Assembly (NCBI GenBank): GCA_009773975.1
Contig: VSMX01000032.1
Coordinates: 9,384 to 18,952 of the forward strand
Source: Desulfovibrio sp.
Lineage (GTDB): Bacteria; Desulfobacterota; Desulfovibrionia; Desulfovibrionales; Desulfovibrionaceae
Reading direction: 5' to 3'
DNA: 9,569 nt
Numbering within the stretch: the stretch's first letter is position 1; each line of letters begins with the position of its first letter. Of the stretch, positions 1 to 5,721 are shown piece by piece. The notes beneath the pieces were generated by a model. The model was not told the DNA's origin and did no database searches. It saw only the letters and a program-made list of their open reading frames with translations. A program made the position numbers and the translations under genes.

Positions 1-1051
1 CCGCCGCATCCGGCGCCAACCCGCTGTAATGAGATTTGAGATTCCAGAACTTTTCATAGCCGATGTCAGCTCCAAAACCGGATTCCGTAACATGATATTC
101 ACTGAGCTTCAGGCCAATCCTGTCCGCGATAACAGAACTCTGCCCAATGGCGATATTGGCGAAAGGCCCGGCATGCACAAATACGGGCTGCCCCTCCATG
201 GTCTGAATAAGATTTGGTTTAAGGGCGTCCACCATCCAGGCTGTCATTGCGCCATCAACTTCCAGATCGGCCGTTGTTATCGGCTTGCCCCACCTGTCAT
301 AGGCTACAATTATGGCGCCCATGCGCTTACGCAGATCTTTCAGATCCCGCGCAATGGCCAGGATGGCCATGACTTCGCTTGATACAGCAATATCGAAGCG
401 CGAGCGCATCATGAAACCATCTGACTTGCCGTTTACCCCGTCAATTCCGATAATTATATTGCGCAAGGCCTGGCAGCAAAAATCCATTACAAAACCCATA
501 TTGATGCTCGTTGGGTCAATATTCAGGCGCGACATTCCGGATAGCAAGAGCAGCTTTTCATCATCATAATTGCGTTCGTGCTGCATCCTGGCTGTCAAGG
601 CCACCATTGCCAAGTTATGGGCGTTTGAAACAGCGTTGATGTCCCCTGTAAAACCCAGGGAATATTGGGTTAGCGGAATGCACTGGGCGCGTCCCCCGCC
701 TGCGGCGGAACCTTTAACCCCCATTGTGGGGCCTCCCGATGGCTGGCGAATTGCCGCGGAAGTATGCTTCCCGCGCCGTCCAAGACCCTCCACGAGGCCA
801 ATTGTGGTCGTTGATTTTCCCTCGCCAAGAGGGGTCGGGGTGATGGCAGTAACATCAATATATTTACCATTGGGACGTTTTTCAAGCCGTCCGAGAACGG
901 AAGCAAAATCAACCTTGCCCATATAATGCCCATAGGGCAAAAGCTCTTCCTGCTCAAGACCCAGATCCCGGCCTATGCTGTAGATTTTCTTCATGCTTTT
1001 TTCCGCTTCCTGGGCCAGTTCCCAATCAGCGTGTTTTTTGGGATCGAGCAT
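1..1051 (-). CDS. fhs: Formate--tetrahydrofolate ligase, N-terminal 350 residues (runs off the left edge)
   Basis: Catalyses the ATP-dependent joining of formate to tetrahydrofolate, giving 10-formyl-THF, the cytoplasmic entry of formate into C1 metabolism and the methyl branch of the Wood-Ljungdahl pathway. The reading frame is open from ATG 1051 to the edge, 350 codons; the family is usually 550-600 residues, so about 60% is present. Visible motifs: the nucleotide-binding loop PTPLGEGKST (residues 72-81), FTGDINAVSNAHNL (134-147), HAGPFANIAIG (293-303) and ESGFGADIGYEKFWN (323-337). Many bacterial homologues have IAHG where this has IAIG; this looks like subfamily variation. The start has a good ribosome binding site, AGGAG at 1058-1062, six bases before ATG. 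It lies 52 bases downstream of the hydrogenase protease gene, with a terminator hairpin between them, so it is either separately transcribed or fed by read-through. Family assignment is secure. Confidence 0.96.
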   Translation of the reverse strand, partial: MLDPKKHADWELAQEAEKSMKKIYSIGRDLGLEQEELLPYGHYMGKVDFASVLGRLEKRPNGKYIDVTAITPTPLGEGKSTTTIGLVEGLGRRGKHTSAAIRQPSGGPTMGVKGSAAGGGRAQCIPLTQYSLGFTGDINAVSNAHNLAMVALTARMQHERNYDDEKLLLLSGMSRLNIDPTSINMGFVMDFCCQALRNIIIGIDGVNGKSDGFMMRSRFDIAVSSEVMAILAIARDLKDLRKRMGAIIVAYDRWGKPITTADLEVDGAMTAWMVDALKPNLIQTMEGQPVFVHAGPFANIAIGQSSVIADRIGLKLSEYHVTESGFGADIGYEKFWNLKSHYSGLAPDAA

Positions 1052-1091
1052 CTGTTACTCCTGATAAATATTGTTCCAGAAGGACAATGGT

Positions 1092-1130
1092 AAAAAAACC
1101 GCTTCAATCCGGCATGGCATTTTGAAGCGG
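1092..1130 (-). terminator. Intrinsic terminator overlapping the 3' end of the hydrogenase protease gene
   Basis: On the minus strand a perfect 9-bp stem (CCGCTTCAA at 1130-1122 with TTGAAGCGG at 1107-1099, 14-base loop) is followed directly by seven T (1098-1092). The stem contains the TGA stop of the protease gene (1106-1104), so the last codons double as the terminator. It sits only about 40 bases before the fhs start and should reduce, not necessarily abolish, transcription into fhs. Confidence 0.75.
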
Positions 1131-1607
1131 ATTGATTTCGAGACCGCGTCTTTGCAATTCACGAACCGCTTTGCGGCAAAATTCGGGCAGCATCGCGCTG
1201 GCCTGGGGGGACAGGGATGCTTCCAGACGCTGAAAATCAAATGGTTCCATGCCAAAAACAATGGCATGTGGCCGATTACCTGCCAGATCGCAGCTTACAA
1301 GAGTATCGGCAAGGCAGGCTTGATGCATGGAATGTCGAAAATTCGCGCGGACTGGTATTTCGTCGTCCTCAATCAGATAAATGGTGCCGGGCTTTTCACC
1401 ACCAAGCACGATATCAAAAACCACCAGAAAATCACATTCCAGAATTTCGGCCATCAACATAAGGCCCCGCGTTCCGCCATCCACAAGATCCACGTTTTCC
1501 GGAATGTGGTAATTTTGGCGCAGATATTCCAAAGCGGCAATGCCAAAGCCTTCATCACAAAGCAATGTGTTGCCAATGCCGAGTATCAATGTTTTCTGTG
1601 CAGGCAA
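1104..1607 (-). CDS. hynC: [NiFe] hydrogenase maturation endopeptidase (HynC/HyaD/HybD family)
   Basis: Cytoplasmic protease that removes the C-terminal peptide of the hydrogenase large subunit once the Ni-Fe site is assembled; its likely substrate is the large subunit encoded at 4626-2941, which still carries such a tail. The 167 residues match the family length. The nickel-sensing residues of E. coli HybD have counterparts here: Glu19 in GIGNTLLCDEGFG, Asp65 in VVFDIVLGGE, and His95 in HSMHQ. The start codon is TTG at 1607, supported by GGAG at 1615-1618 seven bases upstream; the nearest upstream ATG (1630) is out of frame. An intrinsic terminator overlaps the stop codon. The gene is separated from the structural subunits by an unidentified gene, where Desulfovibrio loci usually have the protease directly after the large subunit. 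Assignment is confident; pairing with this particular enzyme is inferred from location. Confidence 0.93.
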   Translation of the reverse strand: MPAQKTLILGIGNTLLCDEGFGIAALEYLRQNYHIPENVDLVDGGTRGLMLMAEILECDFLVVFDIVLGGEKPGTIYLIEDDEIPVRANFRHSMHQACLADTLVSCDLAGNRPHAIVFGMEPFDFQRLEASLSPQASAMLPEFCRKAVRELQRRGLEINPLQNAMPD

Positions 1608-1634
1608 ATTTCTGCTCCGACCTATATCATTTCC

Positions 1635-1673
1635 TGAATGAAAATATCAATTTCCAATAGATATTTTCATTCA
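1635..1673. promoter_or_regulatory. Perfect 14-bp inverted repeat just upstream of hynC
   Basis: TGAATGAAAATATC (1635-1648) is the exact reverse complement of GATATTTTCATTCA (1660-1673), with an 11-base spacer. It ends 27 bases before the TTG start of the protease gene. There is no T-run on the minus strand after it, so a terminator is unlikely. It could be the operator of a dimeric regulator or an AT-rich hairpin in the mRNA leader. The symmetry is directly visible; the function is unknown. Confidence 0.5.
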
Positions 1674-1744
1674 TTTGAGCTGCCATAATTTCAGCCGCAG
1701 TCAGACTGAGGATTCATTTGGCGCGGGTGTCTGCTGCCGCAACC

Positions 1745-1785
1745 ATCAGAGCATTTATCCAATTTCATTGGAAAAACGCTCTGAT
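1745..1785. repeat. 41-base near-perfect palindromic hairpin after the 245-residue gene
   Basis: ATCAGAGC (1745-1752) pairs with GCTCTGAT (1778-1785); inside, TTT (1754-1756) pairs with AAA (1774-1776) and TCCAAT (1758-1763) with ATTGGA (1767-1772), leaving a three-base loop and two symmetrical mismatches. That gives 17 base pairs. It begins 11 bases after the stop codon of the gene at 1797-2534, so it probably protects or ends that transcript, although on the minus strand it lacks a following T-run; the T-run comes before it. Its compact form also resembles dispersed intergenic palindromes of the REP type, but only one copy is in this window. Confidence 0.5.
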
Positions 1786-1796
1786 AAAAAGACCGA

Positions 1797-2534
1797 TTAA
1801 TCCGGCCTGTAAGCCATATAGCTGTACTGTTTTACTTTTTGGCCAATGGCTTTTTCATTTAGACGAAATTTTTCAATAACCGCATCTGGCTGAGTGGGGA
1901 ATTTTTTGTTGCGACAGCCATGAAGCGCATTAATCACGCTTCTTTGCACGGTTTTGGGAATATATACGGATGGGAAAAGCGTTTGCCTGTATTCGATAAG
2001 AGCCATCATCGGCACACTGAAAATATTCCAGCCTTCAACAAAATACCCGGCGGAGGGCACCCGGATATCGTCTTTTGTCATTAGAAGCTCAAATCTTTCG
2101 GGAATGGCCTGGGCAACAATTATATCCGCATAAAAAGAAAGCTTTGGTGGGACAGTAAGCACACAGACTTCCGGCGCATTGAGAAATTTGCCTTTTTTTG
2201 AATCCACCAGATATTCGAATGCCAAAGTGCGGATATCGCCAACACTCACCCCGCTGAAATCTTTTCCATCTATGCGGCTGTAGTTTACGCCGCTTTTGAG
2301 ATGTCTGTTATCATCCACATATTTGTAGATGTTCTGGCATCGTTTACACTTTTCAAGATGTTGTTTGTAAACGTCAGGGAGAGGATTCTGCAGCCATTGC
2401 CGGGGGGTCGGATGCATTCGGTAATATAAATAGGCGTTGTAGGCTTCTTCCCGGGTTTTAAATGTAACCGGCTTTTTCTGCATCCCTACCGGGGCATCAC
2501 CATCTTGCGTCTGTTTACTGCCTTCTGCTGCCAT
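1797..2534 (-). CDS. Unidentified 245-residue protein with an anti-sigma-like H-x3-C-x2-C motif
   Basis: I do not recognise this protein. It has no signal peptide and no membrane segment, so it is probably cytoplasmic. Residues 59-66 read HLEKCKRC, the H-x3-C-x2-C pattern of zinc-binding anti-sigma (ZAS, zf-HC2) domains, in a short helical N-terminal region. The C-terminal part (about 99-205) starts with GDIRTLAFEY, continues with VCVLTVPP and ADIIVAQAIP, and has DIRVPSAGYFVEGWN; the order GDI, hydrophobic strands, then V-E-x-W recalls PemK/MazF-like small barrels, but I could not verify this. ATG 2534 is preceded by AGGAAA (2539-2544), a usable ribosome binding site. It is cut off from the hydrogenase genes by terminator hairpins and followed by a strong palindrome, so it is probably its own transcription unit. 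Its job, and whether it concerns the hydrogenase, is unknown. That it is a real gene is likely from frame length and ribosome binding site. Confidence 0.75.
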   Translation of the reverse strand: MAAEGSKQTQDGDAPVGMQKKPVTFKTREEAYNAYLYYRMHPTPRQWLQNPLPDVYKQHLEKCKRCQNIYKYVDDNRHLKSGVNYSRIDGKDFSGVSVGDIRTLAFEYLVDSKKGKFLNAPEVCVLTVPPKLSFYADIIVAQAIPERFELLMTKDDIRVPSAGYFVEGWNIFSVPMMALIEYRQTLFPSVYIPKTVQRSVINALHGCRNKKFPTQPDAVIEKFRLNEKAIGQKVKQYSYMAYRPD

Positions 2535-2862
2535 TTGGTTTCCTGGATTTATATATCAAAAACAATATGCTTTATAATACTACGGTCGCGATTTTTTGAT
2601 TTTGATCTTTTTGACCCCACTTATTGACTATTCAGCCTGCTTTCAGCCACAAAAAATCATGGTTCAACCGGGCAATTATCCGTCAAAAATCAGCCCATTT
2701 TTCAATTTGCGACTGTAGCAATAAGTGACCGTCAAAAAATATTGTTCATTTTCTCCGATAGCGCGCAAACATTACAAGCAGCCGCTTTCACAGGTTTCAA
2801 AGCCAGGGAAAATGGCTTCTTGCGCCGAATTTCCAAGTGATATCTTCATTATATTAAACAAA
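2535..2862. other. Gene-free intergenic stretch of about 330 bases
   Basis: AT-rich region between the hydrogenase terminators and the 245-residue gene. I see no convincing coding frame or RNA gene. It holds the inverted-repeat element at 2608-2738, a direct repeat CCGTCAAAAA (2680-2689 and 2729-2738), and a duplicated TTCAGCC (2631-2637 and 2642-2648). The promoter of the downstream gene must be here; TATTAT near 2573-2578 on the minus strand could be a -10 box, but I found no good -35 partner. Confidence 0.5.
2608..2738. repeat. Imperfect inverted-repeat element, about 131 bp
   Basis: The left arm (2608-2630) reads TTTTTGAC, three bases, ACTTATTG, A, CTA. The reverse complement of the right arm (2717-2738) reads TTTTTGAC, four bases, ACTTATTG, CTA. 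The shared blocks of 8, 8 and 3 bases come in the same order, with about 86 bases between the arms. This looks like the terminal repeats of a small non-coding mobile element (MITE-like) or paired binding sites. No transposase and no clear flanking target duplication are visible. Confidence 0.4.
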
Positions 2863-2888
2863 CAACCGCGCCTGTAAAGGCGTGGTTG
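2863..2888 (-). terminator. Second hairpin behind the hydrogenase operon
   Basis: CAACCGCGCC (2863-2872) and GGCGTGGTTG (2879-2888) form a 10-bp stem with one imperfect pair and a six-base loop. Read on the minus strand it is followed by TTTGTTTAAT, a moderately U-rich tail. It lies immediately after the stronger hairpin at 2900-2925 and may act as a back-up terminator. Confidence 0.5.
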
Positions 2889-2889
2889 G

Positions 2890-2925
2890 AAAAAATCATT
2901 TCCGGGGATCAAATGATCCCCGGAA
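2890..2925 (-). terminator. Intrinsic terminator of the hydrogenase operon
   Basis: TTCCGGGGATCA (2900-2911) is the exact reverse complement of TGATCCCCGGAA (2914-2925). On the minus strand this GC-rich 12-bp palindrome is followed four bases later by six T (2895-2890). It begins 15 bases after the TAG stop of the large subunit gene. Confidence 0.85.
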
Positions 2926-2940
2926 CTATTCGGTTTGCGC

Positions 2941-4626
2941 CTATAACACCTTGAACTTATGCACCTGATTCGTGTGTCCGTCAATCACATGGACGGCACA
3001 GGCAATGCATGGGTCAAAGGAATGCACAACGCGCAAAATCTCTACTGGCCTTGCCGGATCGGCCACAGGCGTGCCAACAAGAGCTTCCTCGCAAGCGCTT
3101 GGAACATTTTTTTCGTCTCTTGGTGACAAATTCCAGGTTGTCGGCACAACAAGCTGGAAATTGGCTATCCTGGCCTTGTCGTCCGTTACTAGCCAATGGG
3201 AAAGGCCACCGCGCGGCGCTTCGAGGATGCCGACACCCCTTGCGTTTTTGGGCGATTCATAATCAAAGACAATCTGCTTGTCATTAATGATGTTGTTTTC
3301 ATACTGCTTTATCCAGGTCTCTGTCTGGGTTGCGATCGCAAGTGCCTGCAACCCCCTCGCAGCCGTGCGCCCCAAGGTTGAGAAAAGGGCCTCTGGACCA
3401 AGCTGAAGGGCATCAAGGGTCTTGTCCACAAGGGGCTTGAACAGGGCATGATTTTGGACATAAGAAGTCAGAACCTGGGCAAGCGGACCCGTCTCCATGG
3501 CAATGCCGTCATAGCGCGGGGCCTTGAGCCAGGAATATTTTTCCTTGTCGCCCATGCTTGTAAAGTGTGGAATGGTCTGTCCTTCATACGGATGCAGGGG
3601 TTTGTCACCCTCATACCAGCTATGGCTTACGCCTTCTGCAATCTTGTTGATGTCCAGCTTGTAAAGTTTGTCCAGCCTGCGGTCAAGAATAATTCCTGGT
3701 TTGATCCAGCGCTTGTTGATATCCCTTTCCGCGCCCGGATCGGGAAATTCGCCGAAAGTCATGAAATTTCTCGTGCCGCCGTATGTCGCGCAGACCTTGT
3801 ACTGGGATGCGATGGCCAGCAAATCCGGTATATAATAATTTTCGATAAAAGCGCGGCTTTCGTGATATAGCTCCGTAAATTCCCGGATACGTTCAGGCGT
3901 CAGCGCATCATAACAGGTTACGCCGCCGCCAATTGTAAATTGGGTATGCGGATTTTTACCGCCAAAGACGGCCATGGCCCTGGCCACCCTTACCTGAATG
4001 CGTAAAGCGCGCAGATAGTCTGCCGTACCGATAAGATTCAGCTCGGGAGAAAGCGTATAGGCTGGATGATTGCCAAGAAAATAGGCGTTTGTAAACGGGC
4101 CGAGCTGTCCGCTATCGATGAAGGTTTTCAACTTTGCCTGAACCGCGATGTATTCCTCGGGCTTTGCCTTGCGGTTGGAAATCGAGTTGGCAATACTGGC
4201 CGCCTTTACCGGATCTCCTTGCAGGGCATTTACTACATCCACAAAGTCAAGAGCGTGCAGGGCATAGAAATGAACTATATGGTCATGCTGGAAAAGCATG
4301 GCCAGCACAAGATTGCGGATATATGTGGCATTGGGCGGAATAGGCTTGTTTATGGCATCTTCAAGGGCGCGAATGGAGGCAAGCGCGTGAGAATAGGTGC
4401 ACACGCCGCATGTCCGCTGGGTAAAATGCGGGGCGTCAAAAGGATCGCGACCCTTGAGAATTATCTCCAGCCCGCGAAAAAGAGTGCCGACGCAACGGGC
4501 TTCCTTGATTCGCCCGTTTTCGACCTCTGCCTCAATCCGCAAATGACCCTCTATCCTGGTAAGCGGGTCAACCACTACCGGACCGCTAAAATTGCTCTGG
4601 GGCGCTTTCTCAACCTGGCTCATCAT
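2941..4626 (-). CDS. hynA: Periplasmic [NiFe] hydrogenase large (catalytic) subunit
   Basis: Carries the Ni-Fe(CN)2CO site that splits or makes H2 in the periplasm; electrons leave through the small subunit, in sulfate reducers typically to cytochrome c3. The length of 561 residues is normal. The N-terminal ligand motif RTCGVCTYSH (71-80) supplies Cys73 and Cys76; the C-terminal motif DPCIACAVH (538-546) supplies Cys540 and Cys543. Cys rather than selenocysteine at 540 makes it [NiFe], not [NiFeSe]. After His546 come 15 residues ending KFKVL, the peptide removed by the maturation endopeptidase. There is no signal peptide, as expected for export piggy-back on the Tat-bearing small subunit. The 5' end reads TAGGGGGAAATGATG: the small-subunit stop and the ribosome binding site share bases, and the second ATG (4623) has better spacing than the first (4626), so the true start may be one codon in. 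Translational coupling is likely. Symbols for the two subunits are used inconsistently in Desulfovibrio (hynA/hynB, hydA/hydB). Confidence 0.97.
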   Translation of the reverse strand: MMSQVEKAPQSNFSGPVVVDPLTRIEGHLRIEAEVENGRIKEARCVGTLFRGLEIILKGRDPFDAPHFTQRTCGVCTYSHALASIRALEDAINKPIPPNATYIRNLVLAMLFQHDHIVHFYALHALDFVDVVNALQGDPVKAASIANSISNRKAKPEEYIAVQAKLKTFIDSGQLGPFTNAYFLGNHPAYTLSPELNLIGTADYLRALRIQVRVARAMAVFGGKNPHTQFTIGGGVTCYDALTPERIREFTELYHESRAFIENYYIPDLLAIASQYKVCATYGGTRNFMTFGEFPDPGAERDINKRWIKPGIILDRRLDKLYKLDINKIAEGVSHSWYEGDKPLHPYEGQTIPHFTSMGDKEKYSWLKAPRYDGIAMETGPLAQVLTSYVQNHALFKPLVDKTLDALQLGPEALFSTLGRTAARGLQALAIATQTETWIKQYENNIINDKQIVFDYESPKNARGVGILEAPRGGLSHWLVTDDKARIANFQLVVPTTWNLSPRDEKNVPSACEEALVGTPVADPARPVEILRVVHSFDPCIACAVHVIDGHTNQVHKFKVL

Positions 4627-4632
4627 TTCCCC

Positions 4633-5583
4633 CTAAATATTCTTGTAAAATGGCGTCAAATCATCCCAGAAATGTGGCTCCGAACAACCTATGCAGGGGC
4701 TGCCGGCTCCAACGGGCCAATTTGTTTCATTGAACAGAACCTTGGGGCAATTATTATATGTTACAGGCCCCTTGCATCCCAGATCGTAAAGACACCAACC
4801 CTTGCGGGCTTCTTCCGAATCAAATGATTTGGCAAGTTCCCCCGCTTCAAAGTGCGGACGCCGCTCGCACAGGTCATGGACGGTCTGGCCGAAGAATATC
4901 AAGGGTCTTTGCAATTCATCCACATCCATGCCCAGATTGTTGATGAATGCCACCAGTGCGCCCACCATGTTTATGGGATTTGGTGGACAGCCGGCAATGT
5001 TGATAGCCTTGTTTTTCAAATCGGGATATGCTTCATTTATGCCTTTTGCGCCAGTGGGATTTGGGCTTGCGGCCTGTATGCCGCCAAAACAGGCACAGGT
5101 GCCAATGGCCATGTTAATTTGGGACTTGGGCAGGATTTCCTTGCAAATATCATACATGGTCTTGCCGCCAACATAGCCATACTTGCCATCCAGGGCAGTG
5201 GGAATAGCCCCTTCCACCATGCAGATGAAACCATTGGGCGAATTTACCGCCTGCTCGAGCGCCTCTTCGGCCGCGTGTCCGGCGGCTGCCATGATAGTTT
5301 CCTGGTAATCAAGCGAAATCGTGTCCAGAATGAGACTGTCTATATAAGGCTTGTACATGCGCATCATTGCTTCTGAACAGCCCGTGCATTCGGCCGTGTG
5401 CAAATAGACAACATTGGGGCGCTTCCCGGTAAGGGCTGCTGCCACTTCCTCGGAAAAAGCCGGCCCCATTCCCATTGCGACAGCAACAGCCGTGCAGAAT
5501 TTCATGAAATCGCGGCGGCTGACGCCCTGGCGTTCCAAACGCTTCTCTCCGCCCTCTTTGCCCAGACCCACGCCAATACGCAT
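4633..5583 (-). CDS. hynB: Periplasmic [NiFe] hydrogenase small (iron-sulfur) subunit, Tat-exported
   Basis: Electron-transfer subunit of the periplasmic hydrogenase. The 316-residue precursor starts with a Tat signal: SRRDFMKF (22-29) after a long positively charged n-region, then a hydrophobic stretch and a likely cut near AAA-LTG around residue 50. Ligands for three clusters can be placed by comparison with the D. gigas enzyme: proximal 4Fe-4S, Cys66 and Cys69 (CTGCSE), Cys163 (GTCACFGG), Cys199 (GCPPNP); distal 4Fe-4S, His236 and Cys239 (VHDLCERR), Cys264 and Cys270; medial 3Fe-4S, Cys279, Cys297 and Cys300, with Pro290 in the place where a fourth Cys would give 4Fe-4S. This is the standard oxygen-sensitive arrangement, without the extra proximal cysteines of O2-tolerant enzymes. 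ATG 5583 has an ideal ribosome binding site, AGGAGG (5589-5594), five bases away. The gene leads a two-gene operon with the large subunit, six bases apart. Confidence 0.97.
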   Translation of the reverse strand: MRIGVGLGKEGGEKRLERQGVSRRDFMKFCTAVAVAMGMGPAFSEEVAAALTGKRPNVVYLHTAECTGCSEAMMRMYKPYIDSLILDTISLDYQETIMAAAGHAAEEALEQAVNSPNGFICMVEGAIPTALDGKYGYVGGKTMYDICKEILPKSQINMAIGTCACFGGIQAASPNPTGAKGINEAYPDLKNKAINIAGCPPNPINMVGALVAFINNLGMDVDELQRPLIFFGQTVHDLCERRPHFEAGELAKSFDSEEARKGWCLYDLGCKGPVTYNNCPKVLFNETNWPVGAGSPCIGCSEPHFWDDLTPFYKNI

Positions 5584-5636
5584 ACTCGCCTCCTGGCATA
5601 GAAGTGTAAACCGGCCACCTATCTTGTATGATTCAA

Positions 5637-5669
5637 CAGGGACCCGAAATATATCGCCATATTTCCCTG
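5637..5669. promoter_or_regulatory. Inverted repeat in the hydrogenase operon leader
   Basis: GAAATAT (5646-5652) pairs with ATATTTC (5659-5665) around a six-base loop, and CAGG (5637-5640) pairs with CCTG (5666-5669) outside it, with a five-base bulge (5641-5645) on one side. It lies about 55 bases before the small-subunit start and next to the candidate promoter, so an operator overlapping the transcription start, or a leader hairpin, are both possible. The function is inferred from position only. Confidence 0.35.
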
Positions 5670-5698
5670 ACAGTACACTCCGTAAGGAAAACGGTCAA
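5670..5698 (-). promoter_or_regulatory. Candidate sigma-70 promoter of the hydrogenase operon
   Basis: On the minus strand TTGACC (5698-5693) is followed by a 17-base spacer and TACTGT (5675-5670). The -35 box is good and the -10 box weak (three of six). It would start transcription near 5663, some 80 bases before the small-subunit ATG. I saw no sigma-54 type GG/GC element in this interval. Confidence 0.3.
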
Positions 5699-5721
5699 TA
5701 GGGCAAAAGAATTTCCCTTTC

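Noticed and set aside
2573..2578. TATAAT on the plus strand as a promoter
   Set aside because: There is no -35 partner at a suitable distance and no plus-strand gene downstream.
2772..2984. Minus-strand 70-codon frame at the end of the large subunit gene
   Set aside because: It overlaps the end of the large subunit in another frame and spans both terminator hairpins, so it is not a plausible gene.
2941..4626. [NiFeSe] hydrogenase
   Set aside because: The C-terminal motif has a cysteine codon (TGC) at the position that would be a selenocysteine TGA, and the small subunit keeps Pro290 rather than a fourth medial cluster cysteine.
4066..4827. Plus-strand open frame of 253 codons
   Set aside because: It lies wholly opposite the hydrogenase subunit genes, whose motifs are unmistakable; its protein shows no recognisable motif.
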